64,000 nucleotides of DNA from Mycolicibacterium fluoranthenivorans (lineage in GTDB: Bacteria; Actinomycetota; Actinomycetes; Mycobacteriales; Mycobacteriaceae): assembly GCF_011758805.1 (NCBI RefSeq), contig NZ_JAANOW010000002.1, positions 868,001 to 932,000 on the forward strand. The letters run 5' to 3'. A program made the position numbers and the translations under genes. Within the stretch, counting starts at the first letter, position 1. Each line of letters opens with the position of its first letter. Shown piece after piece: positions 9,941 through 20,624 of this stretch. A model generated the notes under the pieces. That model made no database searches, was not told the origin of the DNA, and worked only from the letters and a program-made list of their open reading frames with translations.

Positions 9941-11458
9941 ATGAAACTGCGTCCCTCGCATCCCGCCGGCGAATTCTCACGCCCGTTGGCCGCGCGTATC
10001 GGAGCCGGCCGCGTGCCCGCCGCGAACGCTCAAGACACCCGTGTCACCGGTGTCACGCTGCGTAGCCAGGACGTCGTTCCCGGTGATCTGTTCGCCGCGC
10101 TGCCGGGCTCGGCGGTGCACGGCGCCCGTTTCGCCGCCGACGCGATCGCCGCCGGCGCCGTGGCGGTCTTCACCGATCCGGCGGGCTTGGCGCTGCTGCC
10201 ACCGGGTCACGACGTCGAGGTGCTGGTCCATCCCGCGCCCCGGTCTGTGCTCGGTGAGCTCGCGGCCGCCGTCTACGGCGACCCGTCCCGCCGACTCCGC
10301 GTCATCGGCGTCACCGGGACGTCCGGTAAGACCACCACCACGTTTCTAGTGGAGGCGGGGCTGCGGGCGGCCGGGCGAGTGGCCGGCCTGATCGGCACCG
10401 TCGGAGTCCGGATCGACGGTCGCGATCAGCCGAGCTCGCTCACCACGCCGGAGGCGCCGGATCTGCAGGCCCTGTTCGCCGTGATGGTCGAGCAGGGGGT
10501 GGACACCGTGGTGATGGAGGTGTCCAGTCACGCGCTGGCGCAGGGGCGGGTGGACGGCCTGGCCTTCGAGGCGGGCGGTTTCACCAACCTGTCGCGCGAT
10601 CACCTGGATTTCCACCCGACGATGGCCGATTACCTGGACGCCAAGGCGAAGTTGTTCGAACCGGATTCACCCACCCACGCCGCACACGCGGTGGTCTGCG
10701 TCGACGACGAGTGGGGCCGCCAGATCGCCGCGCGGTCGGTGGATCCGGTGCGGGTGAGCACGACCAGCTCCGACGCCGACTGGCGCATCGACGAGGTGCA
10801 GGCCGTCGGGCGGGGCGCTCAGGAGTTCGTCGCCGTCGATCCGGCCGGGGTGCATCACCGGTTGCGCATCGGTCTGCCAGGCCGTTACAACGTGGCGAAC
10901 GCGCTGCTGGCGCTCGCCCTGCTCGATATCGTCGGCGTCTCGCCGGAGCAGAGTGCCCCCGGGCTGCGCGAGGCCGCGGTGCCGGGCCGACTGCAGGCCA
11001 TCGACCGTGGCCAGGACTTTCTGGCCCTGGTGGACTACGCGCACAAGCCGGGTGCGCTGGAGGCGGTGCTACAGACCCTGCGCGGAACCGGCCGGCTGGC
11101 GGTGGTGTTCGGTGCGGGCGGCAACCGGGACGCGGGCAAGCGCGCACCGATGGGCCGGGTGGCCGCCGAGCTGGCCGACCTGGTGGTCGTCACCGACGAC
11201 AATCCGCGCGATGAGGACCCCGCGACGGTGCGGGCCGCCATCCTGGCCGGCGCGGCCGGCCTGCGGGCCGAGGTCGTCGAGATCGGGGACCGGCGGGCGG
11301 CCATCGATCATGCGGTGGCCTGGGCAGGTCCGGGGGACACCGTGCTGATCGCGGGCAAGGGCCATGAGTCCGGGCAGACCGCCAAGGGCCACACCCGGCC
11401 TTTCGACGACCGCGAGGAGTTGGCGGCCGCGCTGGAGATGTTGAGGTCACGCGCATGA
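9941..11458 (+). CDS. murE: UDP-MurNAc-L-Ala-D-Glu--meso-diaminopimelate ligase MurE
   Basis: MurE (505 residues) adds meso-diaminopimelate to UDP-MurNAc-L-Ala-D-Glu in the cytoplasm using ATP. The P-loop [18 protein letters not shown] and the substrate-specifying DNPR motif (residues 420-423, [10 protein letters not shown]) are present; DNPR selects meso-DAP rather than lysine, as expected for mycobacterial wall. The ATG at 9941 has only a weak ribosome-binding site. It is followed directly by murF through an ATGA overlap. Confidence 0.96.
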   Translation: MKLRPSHPAGEFSRPLAARIGAGRVPAANAQDTRVTGVTLRSQDVVPGDLFAALPGSAVHGARFAADAIAAGAVAVFTDPAGLALLPPGHDVEVLVHPAPRSVLGELAAAVYGDPSRRLRVIGVTGTSGKTTTTFLVEAGLRAAGRVAGLIGTVGVRIDGRDQPSSLTTPEAPDLQALFAVMVEQGVDTVVMEVSSHALAQGRVDGLAFEAGGFTNLSRDHLDFHPTMADYLDAKAKLFEPDSPTHAAHAVVCVDDEWGRQIAARSVDPVRVSTTSSDADWRIDEVQAVGRGAQEFVAVDPAGVHHRLRIGLPGRYNVANALLALALLDIVGVSPEQSAPGLREAAVPGRLQAIDRGQDFLALVDYAHKPGALEAVLQTLRGTGRLAVVFGAGGNRDAGKRAPMGRVAAELADLVVVTDDNPRDEDPATVRAAILAGAAGLRAEVVEIGDRRAAIDHAVAWAGPGDTVLIAGKGHESGQTAKGHTRPFDDREELAAALEMLRSRA

Positions 11459-12957
11459 TCACCCTGACCGTCGCGCAGATCGCGGATATCGTCGGCGGCG
11501 AGTTGGCCGATATCACGCGGGCCGACGCCGAGGCCACCGTCGTCACCGGCACCGTGGAGTTCGACTCCCGCAAGATCACGCCCGGCGGCCTGTTCCTGGC
11601 GTTACCCGGCGCCAAGACGGACGGACACGATTTCGCCGAGACCGCGGTCTCGGCCGGTGCGGTCGCGGTGCTGGCGGCCCGGCCCGTCGGGGTGCCCGCC
11701 ATCGTGGTGCCGCCCCTGGGGGCCACCGACGCCGCGGACCCGGCCTCGGGTGCACTGGAATACGACACCGACGGTTCGGGCGCAGCGGTGCTGGCCGCGC
11801 TGGCACGGCTCGCGCAGGCGGTCGCCGCCGAACTGACGGCCGACGGCCTGCGGATCATCGGGGTGACCGGATCGTCGGGCAAGACGTCGACGAAGGATCT
11901 GCTCGCCGCCGTGCTGGCACCGCTGGGCGAGGTGATCGCCCCGCCGGGTTCGTTCAACAACGAGCTCGGGCATCCGTGGACGGTGCTGCGCGCCACCACC
12001 GACACCGACTTCCTCATCCTGGAGATGTCCGCCCGCCATCCGGGCAATATCGCGGCGCTCGCGGCGATCGCGCCCCCGTCGATCGGGGTGGTGCTCAACG
12101 TGGGCACGGCACACCTGGGCGAGTTCGGCTCACGCGAGATCATCGCGGCGACGAAGTCTGAACTGCCACAAGCGGTCCCGTCATCCGGAGTGGTGATCCT
12201 CAACGCCGACGACCCGGCGGTGTCCGCCATGGCGGACAAGACCGCCGCGCGGGTGGTCCGGGTGTCGCGGACGTCCGGCGGCGATATCTGGGCCGGTCCG
12301 GTCACGCTCGACGACCTGGCCCGGCCGCGGTTCACCCTGCACGCGGGCGGCGATGAGGCGGACGTCGCGCTGGCGGTGCACGGCGAGCACCAGGTCTCCA
12401 ACGCGCTGTCCGCGGCCGCGGTGGCACTCGAGTGCGGCGCGAGCCTGCCCCAGGTCGCGGAGGCACTGGCGGCGGCCGCGCCGGTCTCGGCGCGCCGGAT
12501 GCAGGTGAGTACCCGCGCCGACGGGGTCACCGTGATCAACGACGCCTACAACGCCAATCCCGATTCGATGGCGGCCGGGCTCAAGGCGCTGGCCTGGATG
12601 GCGCGTTCCGGTGGTGAACGCAGGCGGAGCTGGGCGGTGCTGGGCGAGATGGCCGAGCTGGGCGAGGACGCGATAACCGAACACGATCGCATCGGGCGCC
12701 TGGTGGTGCGCTTAGATGTGTCTCGACTGATTGTTGTCGGAGCCGGGAGAGCGATGAGCGCAATGCACCAGGGGGCGGTGATGGAGGGGTCGTGGGGCAG
12801 TGAGTCCGTGCTCGTCCCCGACGCCGACACCGCACTGGCGTTGCTGTGCGCCGAACTGGCCCCGGGCGACGTGGTGCTGGTGAAGGCGTCCAACTCGGCC
12901 GGGCTCGGTGTGCTCGCCGACGCGGTGGCGTCCGGTGGGATCGAGTCCGACGCATGA
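11455..12957 (+). CDS. murF: UDP-MurNAc-tripeptide--D-Ala-D-Ala ligase MurF
   Basis: MurF (500 residues) adds D-Ala-D-Ala to the UDP-MurNAc tripeptide, completing the pentapeptide. The ATP-binding P-loop [14 protein letters not shown] is near residue 137, and [13 protein letters not shown] and [13 protein letters not shown] are characteristic of the family. The start overlaps the murE stop and the stop overlaps the mraY start, both as ATGA, so the three genes form one translationally coupled unit. Confidence 0.96.
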   Translation: MITLTVAQIADIVGGELADITRADAEATVVTGTVEFDSRKITPGGLFLALPGAKTDGHDFAETAVSAGAVAVLAARPVGVPAIVVPPLGATDAADPASGALEYDTDGSGAAVLAALARLAQAVAAELTADGLRIIGVTGSSGKTSTKDLLAAVLAPLGEVIAPPGSFNNELGHPWTVLRATTDTDFLILEMSARHPGNIAALAAIAPPSIGVVLNVGTAHLGEFGSREIIAATKSELPQAVPSSGVVILNADDPAVSAMADKTAARVVRVSRTSGGDIWAGPVTLDDLARPRFTLHAGGDEADVALAVHGEHQVSNALSAAAVALECGASLPQVAEALAAAAPVSARRMQVSTRADGVTVINDAYNANPDSMAAGLKALAWMARSGGERRRSWAVLGEMAELGEDAITEHDRIGRLVVRLDVSRLIVVGAGRAMSAMHQGAVMEGSWGSESVLVPDADTALALLCAELAPGDVVLVKASNSAGLGVLADAVASGGIESDA

Positions 12958-14033
12958 AGCAGATCCTGGTCGCCGTCGCCATCGCGCTGGCGGTGTCGAT
13001 CGTGCTGACCCCGGCACTGATCCGGCTGTTCACCCGGCGGGGCTTCGGCCATGAGATCCGCGAGGACGGCCCGGCCAGTCACCAGAAGAAGCGCGGGACG
13101 CCGTCGATGGGCGGGGTGGCCATCGTCGCCGGCATCTGGGCCGGGTATCTGGGCACCCATCTGGTCGGGCTGGCGTTCGACGGCGAGGGCCCGTCCGCAT
13201 CGGGTCTGTTGGTGCTGGGGCTGGCCACCGCGCTTGGTGTGGTGGGTTTCGTCGACGACATGATCAAGATCCGGCGCTCGCGCAATCTCGGGCTGAACAA
13301 GACCGCGAAGACCGTGGGCCAGTTGGGCGCCGCCATCCTGTTCGGTGCGCTGGTGCTGCAGTTCCGCAATGGTGACGGGTTGACCCCGGGCAGCGCCGGG
13401 TTGTCCTACGTGCGTGAGATCGCCACCGTGACGTTGGCGCCGCTGGTGTTCGTGGTGTTCGTGGTGGTGGTCGTCAGCGCCTGGTCGAATGCGGTGAACT
13501 TCACCGACGGGCTGGACGGGCTGGCGGCCGGTGCCATGGCGATGGTCAGTGCGGCGTACGTGCTGATCACCTTCTGGCAGTACCGCAACGCCTGCGCGAG
13601 CAGCCCCGGGTTGGGCTGCTACAACGTGCGCGACCCGCTGGATCTGGCGCTGGTCGCCGCGGCCACCGCGGGTGCCTGTGTGGGGTTCCTGTGGTGGAAT
13701 GCCGCCCCGGCGAAGATCTTCATGGGGGATACCGGTTCGCTGGCGCTGGGCGGCATCATCGCCGGGCTGTCGGTGACCAGTCGCACCGAGATGCTGGCGG
13801 TGGTGCTGGGGGCGCTCTTCGTCGCCGAGGTGACCTCGGTGGTGGTGCAGATCCTGGCCTTCCGCACGACGGGCCGCCGGGTGTTCCGGATGGCACCGTT
13901 CCATCACCATTTCGAGTTGGTGGGCTGGGCGGAAACCACGGTGATCATCCGGTTCTGGCTACTGACCGCCATTGCGTGCGGGCTGGGTGTGGCGCTGTTC
14001 TACGGCGAATGGCTCTCAGCCGTCGGCGCGTAG
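12954..14033 (+). CDS. mraY: phospho-MurNAc-pentapeptide transferase MraY (MurX)
   Basis: MraY transfers phospho-MurNAc-pentapeptide to decaprenyl phosphate to form lipid I at the inner face of the membrane. The 359 residues match the M. tuberculosis length. There are about ten transmembrane segments, with family motifs [10 protein letters not shown] near residue 43, [15 protein letters not shown] near residue 180 and [15 protein letters not shown] near residue 310. The ATGA overlap with murF fixes the start. A 12-bp direct repeat (GTCGGCGCGTAG) spans its stop codon, and the expected downstream gene murD is missing. Confidence 0.97.
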   Translation: MKQILVAVAIALAVSIVLTPALIRLFTRRGFGHEIREDGPASHQKKRGTPSMGGVAIVAGIWAGYLGTHLVGLAFDGEGPSASGLLVLGLATALGVVGFVDDMIKIRRSRNLGLNKTAKTVGQLGAAILFGALVLQFRNGDGLTPGSAGLSYVREIATVTLAPLVFVVFVVVVVSAWSNAVNFTDGLDGLAAGAMAMVSAAYVLITFWQYRNACASSPGLGCYNVRDPLDLALVAAATAGACVGFLWWNAAPAKIFMGDTGSLALGGIIAGLSVTSRTEMLAVVLGALFVAEVTSVVVQILAFRTTGRRVFRMAPFHHHFELVGWAETTVIIRFWLLTAIACGLGVALFYGEWLSAVGA

Positions 14034-14189
14034 GCGCGTCGGCGCGTAGCTGTTAGCTGCCTGATCGTTATCGCGACACGCCTCGGATGTCCCGGCGCTC
14101 GGCCGGGGACCGGGGGAGGATTCTCGGGTGCAAGGGACTAGTGAGGCGGGTGTTACACCTGTGACTCTTGTGAATCGCCGGAGGACGGC
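14022..14189. other. mraY-ftsW gap where murD would be; direct-repeat junction
   Basis: Only 156 non-coding bases separate mraY from ftsW, where other mycobacteria carry murD (about 1.4-1.5 kb). GTCGGCGCGTAG occurs at 14022-14033, including the mraY stop, and again at 14038-14049; TAGCTG is then repeated within TAGCTGTTAGCTG. A palindrome GGTGTTACACC at 14149-14159 and the ribosome-binding site CGGAGGA precede ftsW. I find no reading frame here resembling any part of MurD. Confidence 0.75.
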
Positions 14190-15779
14190 TTGCTGACCGC
14201 GTTGCGCTCCAGGCTGCGACGTTCCAGCAACGCCGACGACAGCGCGAAGCAGGAGCCGGTCGAGACGGTCAAAGCGGTGCAGCCGAAAGGCGAGCCCCGC
14301 ACCAGGTTCGGCGTCTGGCTGAGCCGGCCGATGACGTCGTTTCATCTGATCATCGCCGTCACCGGGCTGCTCATCACGCTCGGACTGATCATGGTGCTGT
14401 CCGCCTCGGGTGTGCACTCCTATGACGAGGGTGGTTCGCCGTGGACCATCTTCGGCAAGCAGGTGCTGTGGACGTGCGTCGGCCTGGTGGCGTTCTACAT
14501 CGCGCTGCGCACCCGGATCTCGCTCATGCGCCGGCTCGCCCTGCCCGCCTTCGCCGTGACGGTCGTGCTGATCGCACTCGTGCTCGTCCCCGGTATCGGC
14601 ACGTATTCCAACGGCTCGCGCGGCTGGTTCGTCGTCGCCGGATTGTCGATGCAGCCGTCGGAGTTGTGCAAGATCGCCTTCGCCATCTGGGGGGCGCACC
14701 TGCTGGCCGCGCGCCGCATGGAACAGGCCTCGCTGCGCGAGATGCTGGTCCCGCTGGTGCCGGCGGCGCTGCTGGCCGCCACCCTGATCGTGCTGCAGCC
14801 CGACCTCGGCCAGACCGTCTCGCTGGCCATCATCCTGCTCGGCCTGCTCTGGTTCGCCGGCTTGCCGCTGCGGGTGTTCGTGAGCTCGCTGGGCGCGGCG
14901 GTGGTCGCCGCGGCGGTCTTGGCGATGTCCCGCGGTTACCGGTCCGACCGGGTGCAGTCCTGGCTCAATCCCGGCGCGGACGCCATGGGTTCGGGCTATC
15001 AGTCCCGCCAGGCCCGGTACGCGCTGGCCAACGGCGGGGTGTTCGGCGACGGCCTGGGCCAGGGCACGGCCAAGTGGAACTATCTGCCCAACGCGCACAA
15101 CGACTTCATCTTCGCCATCATCGGTGAGGAACTGGGCTACATCGGCGCGGCGGGCCTGCTGTGCCTGTTCGGCTTGTTCGCCTACACCGGGATGCGCATC
15201 GCGCGCCGCTCGGCGGACCCGTTCCTGCGGCTGCTCACCGCCACGGTGACGCTGTGGGTGCTGGGCCAGGCGTTCATCAATGTGGGCTATGTCATCGGCC
15301 TGCTGCCCGTCACCGGTCTGCAGTTACCACTCATTTCGGCCGGTGGAACCTCGACGGCCACAACGCTTTTCATTCTCGGAGTGATCACCAACGCGGCGCG
15401 GCACGAACCGGAGGCGGTGGCCGCGCTGCGGGCCGGCCGCGACGATCGGGTGAATCGCCTGCTGCGACTGCCGCTGCCCGAGCCGTACGTGCCGCCGCGG
15501 ATCGACATGGCGCGGGACCGGATGCGAGCCAAGGGTGACAAGTCCGGCCGCAAGCCGCAGAAGGCCATCGCGAAAGCTCCCGTCAAAGCGCCCGCCAAAG
15601 CCAAGACCGGCGCCGGCCGCAAAACCGACCATCCGGCTGATCGGTCGGGACGGCGCGCAGGGCATCATGGAGGCGGCCAGCGCTCCGGCCAGCCGGCCCG
15701 GGCCGGCCGCGGAGCGACCGGCGAACCGCGTCAGCAGGGCCGGCGGGCCCGCGCATTGGAAGGTCAGCGTTACGGGTGA
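14190..15779 (+). CDS. ftsW: septal peptidoglycan glycosyltransferase FtsW (SEDS)
   Basis: FtsW (529 residues) is the SEDS polymerase that works with PbpB to build septal peptidoglycan. About ten transmembrane helices span residues 50-420; [35 protein letters not shown] and ISAGGTST are SEDS signatures. The Lys/Arg/Pro/Ala-rich C-terminal tail ends [11 protein letters not shown], like the M. tuberculosis protein. The start is TTG at 14190, supported by CGGAGGA just upstream. Unlike its neighbours it is not overlapped at its 5' end, because the gene normally preceding it, murD, is absent. Confidence 0.96.
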   Translation: MLTALRSRLRRSSNADDSAKQEPVETVKAVQPKGEPRTRFGVWLSRPMTSFHLIIAVTGLLITLGLIMVLSASGVHSYDEGGSPWTIFGKQVLWTCVGLVAFYIALRTRISLMRRLALPAFAVTVVLIALVLVPGIGTYSNGSRGWFVVAGLSMQPSELCKIAFAIWGAHLLAARRMEQASLREMLVPLVPAALLAATLIVLQPDLGQTVSLAIILLGLLWFAGLPLRVFVSSLGAAVVAAAVLAMSRGYRSDRVQSWLNPGADAMGSGYQSRQARYALANGGVFGDGLGQGTAKWNYLPNAHNDFIFAIIGEELGYIGAAGLLCLFGLFAYTGMRIARRSADPFLRLLTATVTLWVLGQAFINVGYVIGLLPVTGLQLPLISAGGTSTATTLFILGVITNAARHEPEAVAALRAGRDDRVNRLLRLPLPEPYVPPRIDMARDRMRAKGDKSGRKPQKAIAKAPVKAPAKAKTGAGRKTDHPADRSGRRAGHHGGGQRSGQPARAGRGATGEPRQQGRRARALEGQRYG

Positions 15780-16909
15780 GCAGTACGGGGATATCGGTCG
15801 TTCTCGCCGGTGGCGGGACGGCGGGACATGTGGAACCCGCGATGGCCGTGGCCGATGCCCTGACCGAGCTGGACCCCGAGGTGCGTATCACCGCACTGGG
15901 TACCGCCCGTGGGCTGGAGACCCGGCTGGTACCCGAGCGCGGTTACGACCTGCGGCTCATCACTCCGGTGCCGCTGCCCCGTAAACCGTCGGGTGACCTG
16001 TTGCGGCTGCCGTGGCGGGTGCGCAACGCGATCCGGGAGACCCGCGCGATCTTCGACGAGACGGCCGCCGATGTGGTCATCGGCTTCGGCGGGTACGTGG
16101 CATTGCCGGCGTATCTGGCCGCACGGCCCGGATTGCGCAGACACCGGGTTCCGGTGGTGATCCACGAGGCCAACGCCCGCGCCGGATTGGCCAATCGGGT
16201 CGGCGCCCGATCGGCCCGGCGAGTGCTCGCCGCGGTACCCGATCCCGGTCTGCATGACGTCGAGGTGGTCGGGGTGCCCGTGCGGGCCAGCATCACCGCG
16301 TTGGATCGCACCGCGCTGCGGGCGCAGGCCCGCGCGGCCTTCGGATTCGACGACGACGCCGTCGTGTTGCTGGTGTTCGGTGGCTCCCAAGGTGCCCAAT
16401 CGATCAACCGGGCTGTCGCAGCGGCGGCCAAAGATCTTGTCGGTAAAGGGGTTTCGGTTCTGCACGCGCACGGCCCGAAGAACACCCTGGATCTTCCCGA
16501 ACTGACCGGGGCCGGAAAGTACGTCGCGGTGCCGTATCTGGACCGGATGGACCTCGCCTACGCCGCCGCCGACCTGGCCATCTGCCGGTCCGGTGCGATG
16601 ACGGTGGCCGAGGTCACCGCGGTCGGGCTACCCGCCGTCTACGTCCCGTTGCCGATCGGCAACGGGGAACAACGGCTCAACGCGCTGCCGGTGGTGTCGG
16701 CCGGCGGCGGTCTGCTCGTCGACGACGCCGAACTGTCCGGCGGCTTCATCGCCGAGCGGGTGCTGCCGCTGCTCACCGATGCCGAGAGCCTGCGCCGGAT
16801 GACGGCCGCGGCCGCGTTGGCCGGGCACCGCGACGCCGCCCGCGCCGTGGCCGAGGTGGCACTGGAGGTGGCCCGGCAGGGCCGCGCGCACCGGAAGTCG
16901 AAGCGGTGA
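15776..16909 (+). CDS. murG: UDP-GlcNAc--lipid I N-acetylglucosaminyltransferase MurG
   Basis: MurG (377 residues) adds GlcNAc to lipid I to make lipid II at the inner membrane face. It is a GT-B enzyme: the N-terminal loop [43 protein letters not shown] and [20 protein letters not shown] are the conserved segments. The GTG start at 15776 overlaps the ftsW stop as GTGA and the stop overlaps murC in the same way. Confidence 0.96.
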   Translation: MSSTGISVVLAGGGTAGHVEPAMAVADALTELDPEVRITALGTARGLETRLVPERGYDLRLITPVPLPRKPSGDLLRLPWRVRNAIRETRAIFDETAADVVIGFGGYVALPAYLAARPGLRRHRVPVVIHEANARAGLANRVGARSARRVLAAVPDPGLHDVEVVGVPVRASITALDRTALRAQARAAFGFDDDAVVLLVFGGSQGAQSINRAVAAAAKDLVGKGVSVLHAHGPKNTLDLPELTGAGKYVAVPYLDRMDLAYAAADLAICRSGAMTVAEVTAVGLPAVYVPLPIGNGEQRLNALPVVSAGGGLLVDDAELSGGFIAERVLPLLTDAESLRRMTAAAALAGHRDAARAVAEVALEVARQGRAHRKSKR

Positions 16910-18327
16910 AGGGATTGCCGCCCGAACTGGCGCGGGTGCACATGGTGGGCATCGGCGGCGCCGGCATGTCGGGTATCGCACGAATCCTGCTGGACCGCGG
17001 TGGGCTGGTGTCGGGCTCCGATGCCAAGGAGTCCCGCGGTGTGGCGGCGTTACGGGCCCGGGGTGCGGATATCCGGATCGGCCACGACGCCGCGGCGCTG
17101 GACATCTTCGAGGGTGGACCCACCGCGGTGGTCACCACCCATGCGGCGATCCCCAAGACCAATCCCGAGCTCGTCGAAGCCCGCCGCCGCGGTATCCCGG
17201 TGATCCTGCGTCCGGTGGTGCTGGCCAAGTTGATGGCCGGTGACACGACGCTCATGGTGACGGGGACGGCCGGCAAGACCACGACCACGTCCATGCTGAT
17301 CGTCGCGTTGCAGCACAGCGGCTTGGACCCGTCGTTCGCCGTGGGTGGTGACCTCGGCGCGGCCGGTACCAACGCGCATCACGGCAGCGGTCCCTTCTTC
17401 GTGGCCGAGGCCGACGAGAGCGATGGATCGTTGGTGCAATACCGGCCCGATATCGCGGTGGTGACCAACGTCGAGGCCGACCATCTGGATTTCTTCGGTA
17501 GTGAGCAGGCCTATGTCGCTGTGTTCGACGCGTTCATGGAGCGTCTGACGCCGGGCGGTGCCCTGGTGGTCTGCGTCGACGACCCGGGGGCAGCGGCGCT
17601 GGCCGAACGCACTGCGGCACTCGGGATCCGGGTGTTGCGCTACGGCAGTGCCGGGCATCCCGACCTGGCGGGTGCGCTGGTGGAATGGGAGCAGCGGGGC
17701 ACCAACGCGATCGCCACGGTGCAACTGGCGGGGGAGACGAGCCCGCGCACCATGCGGTTGTCGGTACCCGGCAGGCATATGGCACTCAATGCGCTCGCCG
17801 CGTTGTTGGCGGCGGTCCAGGCGGGCGCGGACCCGGATGTCGTGCTCGAGGCGCTGGCCGGTTTCGAGGGCGTCCGCCGGCGCTTCGAGTTGGTGGGCAC
17901 CGCGGCCGAGGTCCGGGTCTTCGACGACTATGCCCATCACCCGACGAAGGTGACGGCCGCGCTGTCGGCGGTGTGTACGTTGGCGGCGGAGTCCAAGGGC
18001 CGGGCCATCGTGGTGTTCCAGCCCCATCTGTATTCGCGGACCGAGACTTTCGCGCGCGAGTTCGGCACGGCGCTCAGCGCCGCCGACGAGGTGTTCGTGC
18101 TCGATGTGTACGCCGCACGCGAACAGCCGATCCCGGGGGTGAGCGGGCGCAGCATCGTCGAGCACGTCACCTCTGCGGTGCACTACGTGCCGGATTTCTC
18201 GGCGGTGGCCGAGCGGGTGGCTGCGGTCGCCAGACCGGGGGACGTGGTGGTGACCATGGGTGCCGGTGACGTCACCCTGCTGGGCCGCGAGATCCTCGAC
18301 GCGCTGGCGCGTCGGCCGGTGCGGTGA
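16906..18327 (+). CDS. murC: UDP-N-acetylmuramate--L-alanine ligase MurC
   Basis: MurC (473 residues) joins L-alanine to UDP-MurNAc, the first amino acid addition. The N-terminal nucleotide-binding motif is [12 protein letters not shown], the ATP P-loop is [13 protein letters not shown], and [11 protein letters not shown] is a Mur-ligase signature. The start is GTG, overlapping murG as GTGA. It is the only ligase of the early steps present here; MurD, which acts directly after MurC, must be encoded elsewhere in the genome. Confidence 0.96.
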   Translation: MKGLPPELARVHMVGIGGAGMSGIARILLDRGGLVSGSDAKESRGVAALRARGADIRIGHDAAALDIFEGGPTAVVTTHAAIPKTNPELVEARRRGIPVILRPVVLAKLMAGDTTLMVTGTAGKTTTTSMLIVALQHSGLDPSFAVGGDLGAAGTNAHHGSGPFFVAEADESDGSLVQYRPDIAVVTNVEADHLDFFGSEQAYVAVFDAFMERLTPGGALVVCVDDPGAAALAERTAALGIRVLRYGSAGHPDLAGALVEWEQRGTNAIATVQLAGETSPRTMRLSVPGRHMALNALAALLAAVQAGADPDVVLEALAGFEGVRRRFELVGTAAEVRVFDDYAHHPTKVTAALSAVCTLAAESKGRAIVVFQPHLYSRTETFAREFGTALSAADEVFVLDVYAAREQPIPGVSGRSIVEHVTSAVHYVPDFSAVAERVAAVARPGDVVVTMGAGDVTLLGREILDALARRPVR

Positions 18328-19262
18328 TGACCGAACCCGGACCGGAACCCGTCGAGCCGGTGGAGCCCGCGGTCGAGCCTGAGGTCGAGGCCGCCGAGTC
18401 CGCCGCGTCTCCGGGGGAGCCCGAAACCGCCGAGGCGGCAGAGGATTTCGAGGGTCCGCGCCGGCGTGCGCGACGTGAACGCGAGGAGCGCCGCGCCGCG
18501 CAGGCGCGCGCCACGGCGATCGAGGAGGCGCGCCGGGCGGCCAAACGCAAGGTGTCCGGCCGGCCGGAGCCGCAGCAGGCCGTGCCGGCACGCCGGGTCA
18601 TCCGCGGTCTGAAACTGCTGATGTGGTCGGCGCTGGCGTCGGTGGTGGCCGTGGCGCTGGGCCTGGTGCTGTACTTCACACCGGTGATGTCGGTGCGCGA
18701 GACCGTCATCACCGGGTTGAGCGTGCTCACCGAGCAGGATGTCGCCGTTGCTGCGGCTGTCCCGACGGGCACGCCGCTGCTGCAGGTCGACACCGATTCG
18801 GTGGCCGAGCGGGTGGCCACGCTGCGCCGGGTGGCCAGCGCGCGGGTGCAGCGCGAGTACCCCTCCACCCTGCGCATCACCGTGGTGGAGCGGATACCGC
18901 TGGTGGTGAAGGACTTTCCGGACGGCCCCCACCTCTACGACAAGGACGGTGTCGATTTCGTCACCGGGCCACCGCCGCCGGGGCTGCCGTACCTGGACGC
19001 GGATACCCCCGGTCCCAAGGACCCCGCCACCAAGGCGGCGCTGCGGGTGCTCACCTCGCTGCCGCCGGAGGTGGCCGGGCAGGTCAGCCGGATCGCGGCG
19101 CCGTCGGTCGCGGCGATCACGCTGACCCTCGTCGACGGCCGGGTGGTGGTGTGGGGCACCAACGATCGCACCGAGGAGAAGGCGGCCAAACTCGCGGCGC
19201 TGCTGACCCAGCCGGGCCGTACCTATGACGTGTCGAGCCCGGACCTGCCGACGGTCAAATAG
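18327..19262 (+). CDS. ftsQ: cell division protein FtsQ
   Basis: FtsQ (311 residues) is a single-pass division protein that recruits FtsB/FtsL. A long acidic then Arg/Ala-rich cytoplasmic region (1-90) precedes a transmembrane helix (about 97-118), then a POTRA domain beginning VRETVITGLSVLTEQDVAVA and the FtsQ-type beta domain. I chose the ATG at 18327, which overlaps the murC stop as TGATG; a GTG one codon upstream is also possible. About 200 bp of non-coding DNA separates it from ftsZ. Confidence 0.93.
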   Translation: MTEPGPEPVEPVEPAVEPEVEAAESAASPGEPETAEAAEDFEGPRRRARREREERRAAQARATAIEEARRAAKRKVSGRPEPQQAVPARRVIRGLKLLMWSALASVVAVALGLVLYFTPVMSVRETVITGLSVLTEQDVAVAAAVPTGTPLLQVDTDSVAERVATLRRVASARVQREYPSTLRITVVERIPLVVKDFPDGPHLYDKDGVDFVTGPPPPGLPYLDADTPGPKDPATKAALRVLTSLPPEVAGQVSRIAAPSVAAITLTLVDGRVVVWGTNDRTEEKAAKLAALLTQPGRTYDVSSPDLPTVK

Positions 19263-19380
19263 TCCTGCGAATAGTCCTGGCTCCGTACCGATTCACAGAT
19301 CGAATTTTGTCGCGTTGCTTCGGCGCGCCTGCCCGGCGTCGCGGGCGGGCGGCCCTACCGTTCTGTTTGCGCGGAACTAC

Positions 19381-19432
19381 TTGACATAACTTTAAACCTA
19401 TGGTTGAGGTTGAGGGTTTCGTTGAAGGTTTC
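19381..19432 (+). promoter_or_regulatory. candidate ftsZ promoter with tandem 12-bp repeat
   Basis: TTGACA at 19381-19386 matches a -35 hexamer, although no strong -10 stands out. GTTGAGGGTTTC (19409-19420) is followed directly by GTTGAAGGTTTC (19421-19432), a tandem repeat with one mismatch. AACCTATGGTT just upstream is an inverted repeat. These lie 36-87 bases before the ftsZ ATG. Confidence 0.4.
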
Positions 19433-19467
19433 GCAATGGACTCGAACATTCTGGGAGGAAGGCACCC

Positions 19468-20619
19468 ATGACCCCCCCGCACAACTACCTCGCGGTCATC
19501 AAGGTGGTCGGCATCGGCGGCGGCGGCGTGAATGCCGTCAACCGGATGATCGAACACGGTCTCAAGGGCGTGGAGTTCATCGCCATCAACACCGACGCGC
19601 AAGCGCTGTTGATGAGTGATGCCGACGTCAAGCTCGACGTCGGTCGGGACTCCACCCGCGGTCTGGGCGCAGGCGCCGACCCCGAGGTGGGCCGCAAGGC
19701 CGCCGAGGACGCCAAGGACGATATCGAAGAACTGCTGCGCGGCGCCGATATGGTGTTCGTCACCGCAGGTGAAGGCGGTGGCACCGGCACCGGTGGTGCG
19801 CCGGTGGTGGCGTCCATCGCGCGCAAGCTCGGTGCACTGACCGTCGGCGTGGTCACCCGCCCGTTCTCCTTCGAGGGCAAGCGCCGGTCCAACCAGGCCG
19901 AGAACGGCATCCAGTCGCTGCGCGAGAGCTGCGACACCCTGATCGTCATCCCGAACGACCGGCTACTGCAGATGGGCGATGCCGCCGTCTCGCTGATGGA
20001 CGCGTTCCGCAGCGCCGACGAGGTGCTGCTCAACGGCGTGCAGGGCATCACCGACCTGATCACCACGCCGGGTCTGATCAACGTCGACTTCGCCGACGTG
20101 AAGGGTGTGATGAGCGGCGCGGGCACCGCGCTGATGGGCATCGGCTCCGCGCGCGGGGACGGTCGCGCACTCAAGGCCGCCGAGATCGCCATCAACTCGC
20201 CGCTGCTGGAAGCGTCGATGGAAGGTGCTCAGGGCGTGCTGCTCTCGGTGGCCGGTGGCAGTGACCTCGGCCTGTTCGAGATCAACGAGGCCGCCTCGCT
20301 GGTGCAGGAGGCCGCGCACGCGGACGCCAACATCATCTTCGGCACCGTCATCGACGATTCGCTGGGCGACGAGGTCCGGGTCACCGTCATCGCGGCCGGC
20401 TTCGACAGCGTCACCCCGAGCCGCAAACCCGTCACCGGGGGTGCCCAGACCATCGCGCCCGCGGCCTCGGGCAACGTGCGCTCCACGGTGTTCGAACCGG
20501 CCGACGCGGTCAGCGTCCCGGCCGGGCACACCAACGGGGCCACGGTGCGCATCGGCGGACCTGATGACGGCGGCATCTCCGACGACGATGTCGACGTGCC
20601 GCCCTTCATGCGCCACTAG
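19468..20619 (+). CDS. ftsZ: cell division GTPase FtsZ
   Basis: FtsZ (383 residues) is the tubulin-like GTPase that forms the Z-ring. The GTP-binding signature [15 protein letters not shown] lies near residue 100 and the T7 loop [11 protein letters not shown] near residue 204. The C-terminal peptide [12 protein letters not shown] is the conserved tail that binds FtsW and SepF in mycobacteria. GGGAGGAAGG before the ATG is a strong ribosome-binding site. It has its own upstream region, so its level can be set apart from the mur genes. Confidence 0.98.
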   Translation: MTPPHNYLAVIKVVGIGGGGVNAVNRMIEHGLKGVEFIAINTDAQALLMSDADVKLDVGRDSTRGLGAGADPEVGRKAAEDAKDDIEELLRGADMVFVTAGEGGGTGTGGAPVVASIARKLGALTVGVVTRPFSFEGKRRSNQAENGIQSLRESCDTLIVIPNDRLLQMGDAAVSLMDAFRSADEVLLNGVQGITDLITTPGLINVDFADVKGVMSGAGTALMGIGSARGDGRALKAAEIAINSPLLEASMEGAQGVLLSVAGGSDLGLFEINEAASLVQEAAHADANIIFGTVIDDSLGDEVRVTVIAAGFDSVTPSRKPVTGGAQTIAPAASGNVRSTVFEPADAVSVPAGHTNGATVRIGGPDDGGISDDDVDVPPFMRH

Positions 20620-20624
20620 ACGCC

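Noticed and set aside
7404..9980. An 858-codon open frame on the minus strand opposite pbpB
   Set aside because: It is an antisense shadow of ftsL and pbpB; pbpB has all penicillin-binding motifs and correct coupling to its neighbours.
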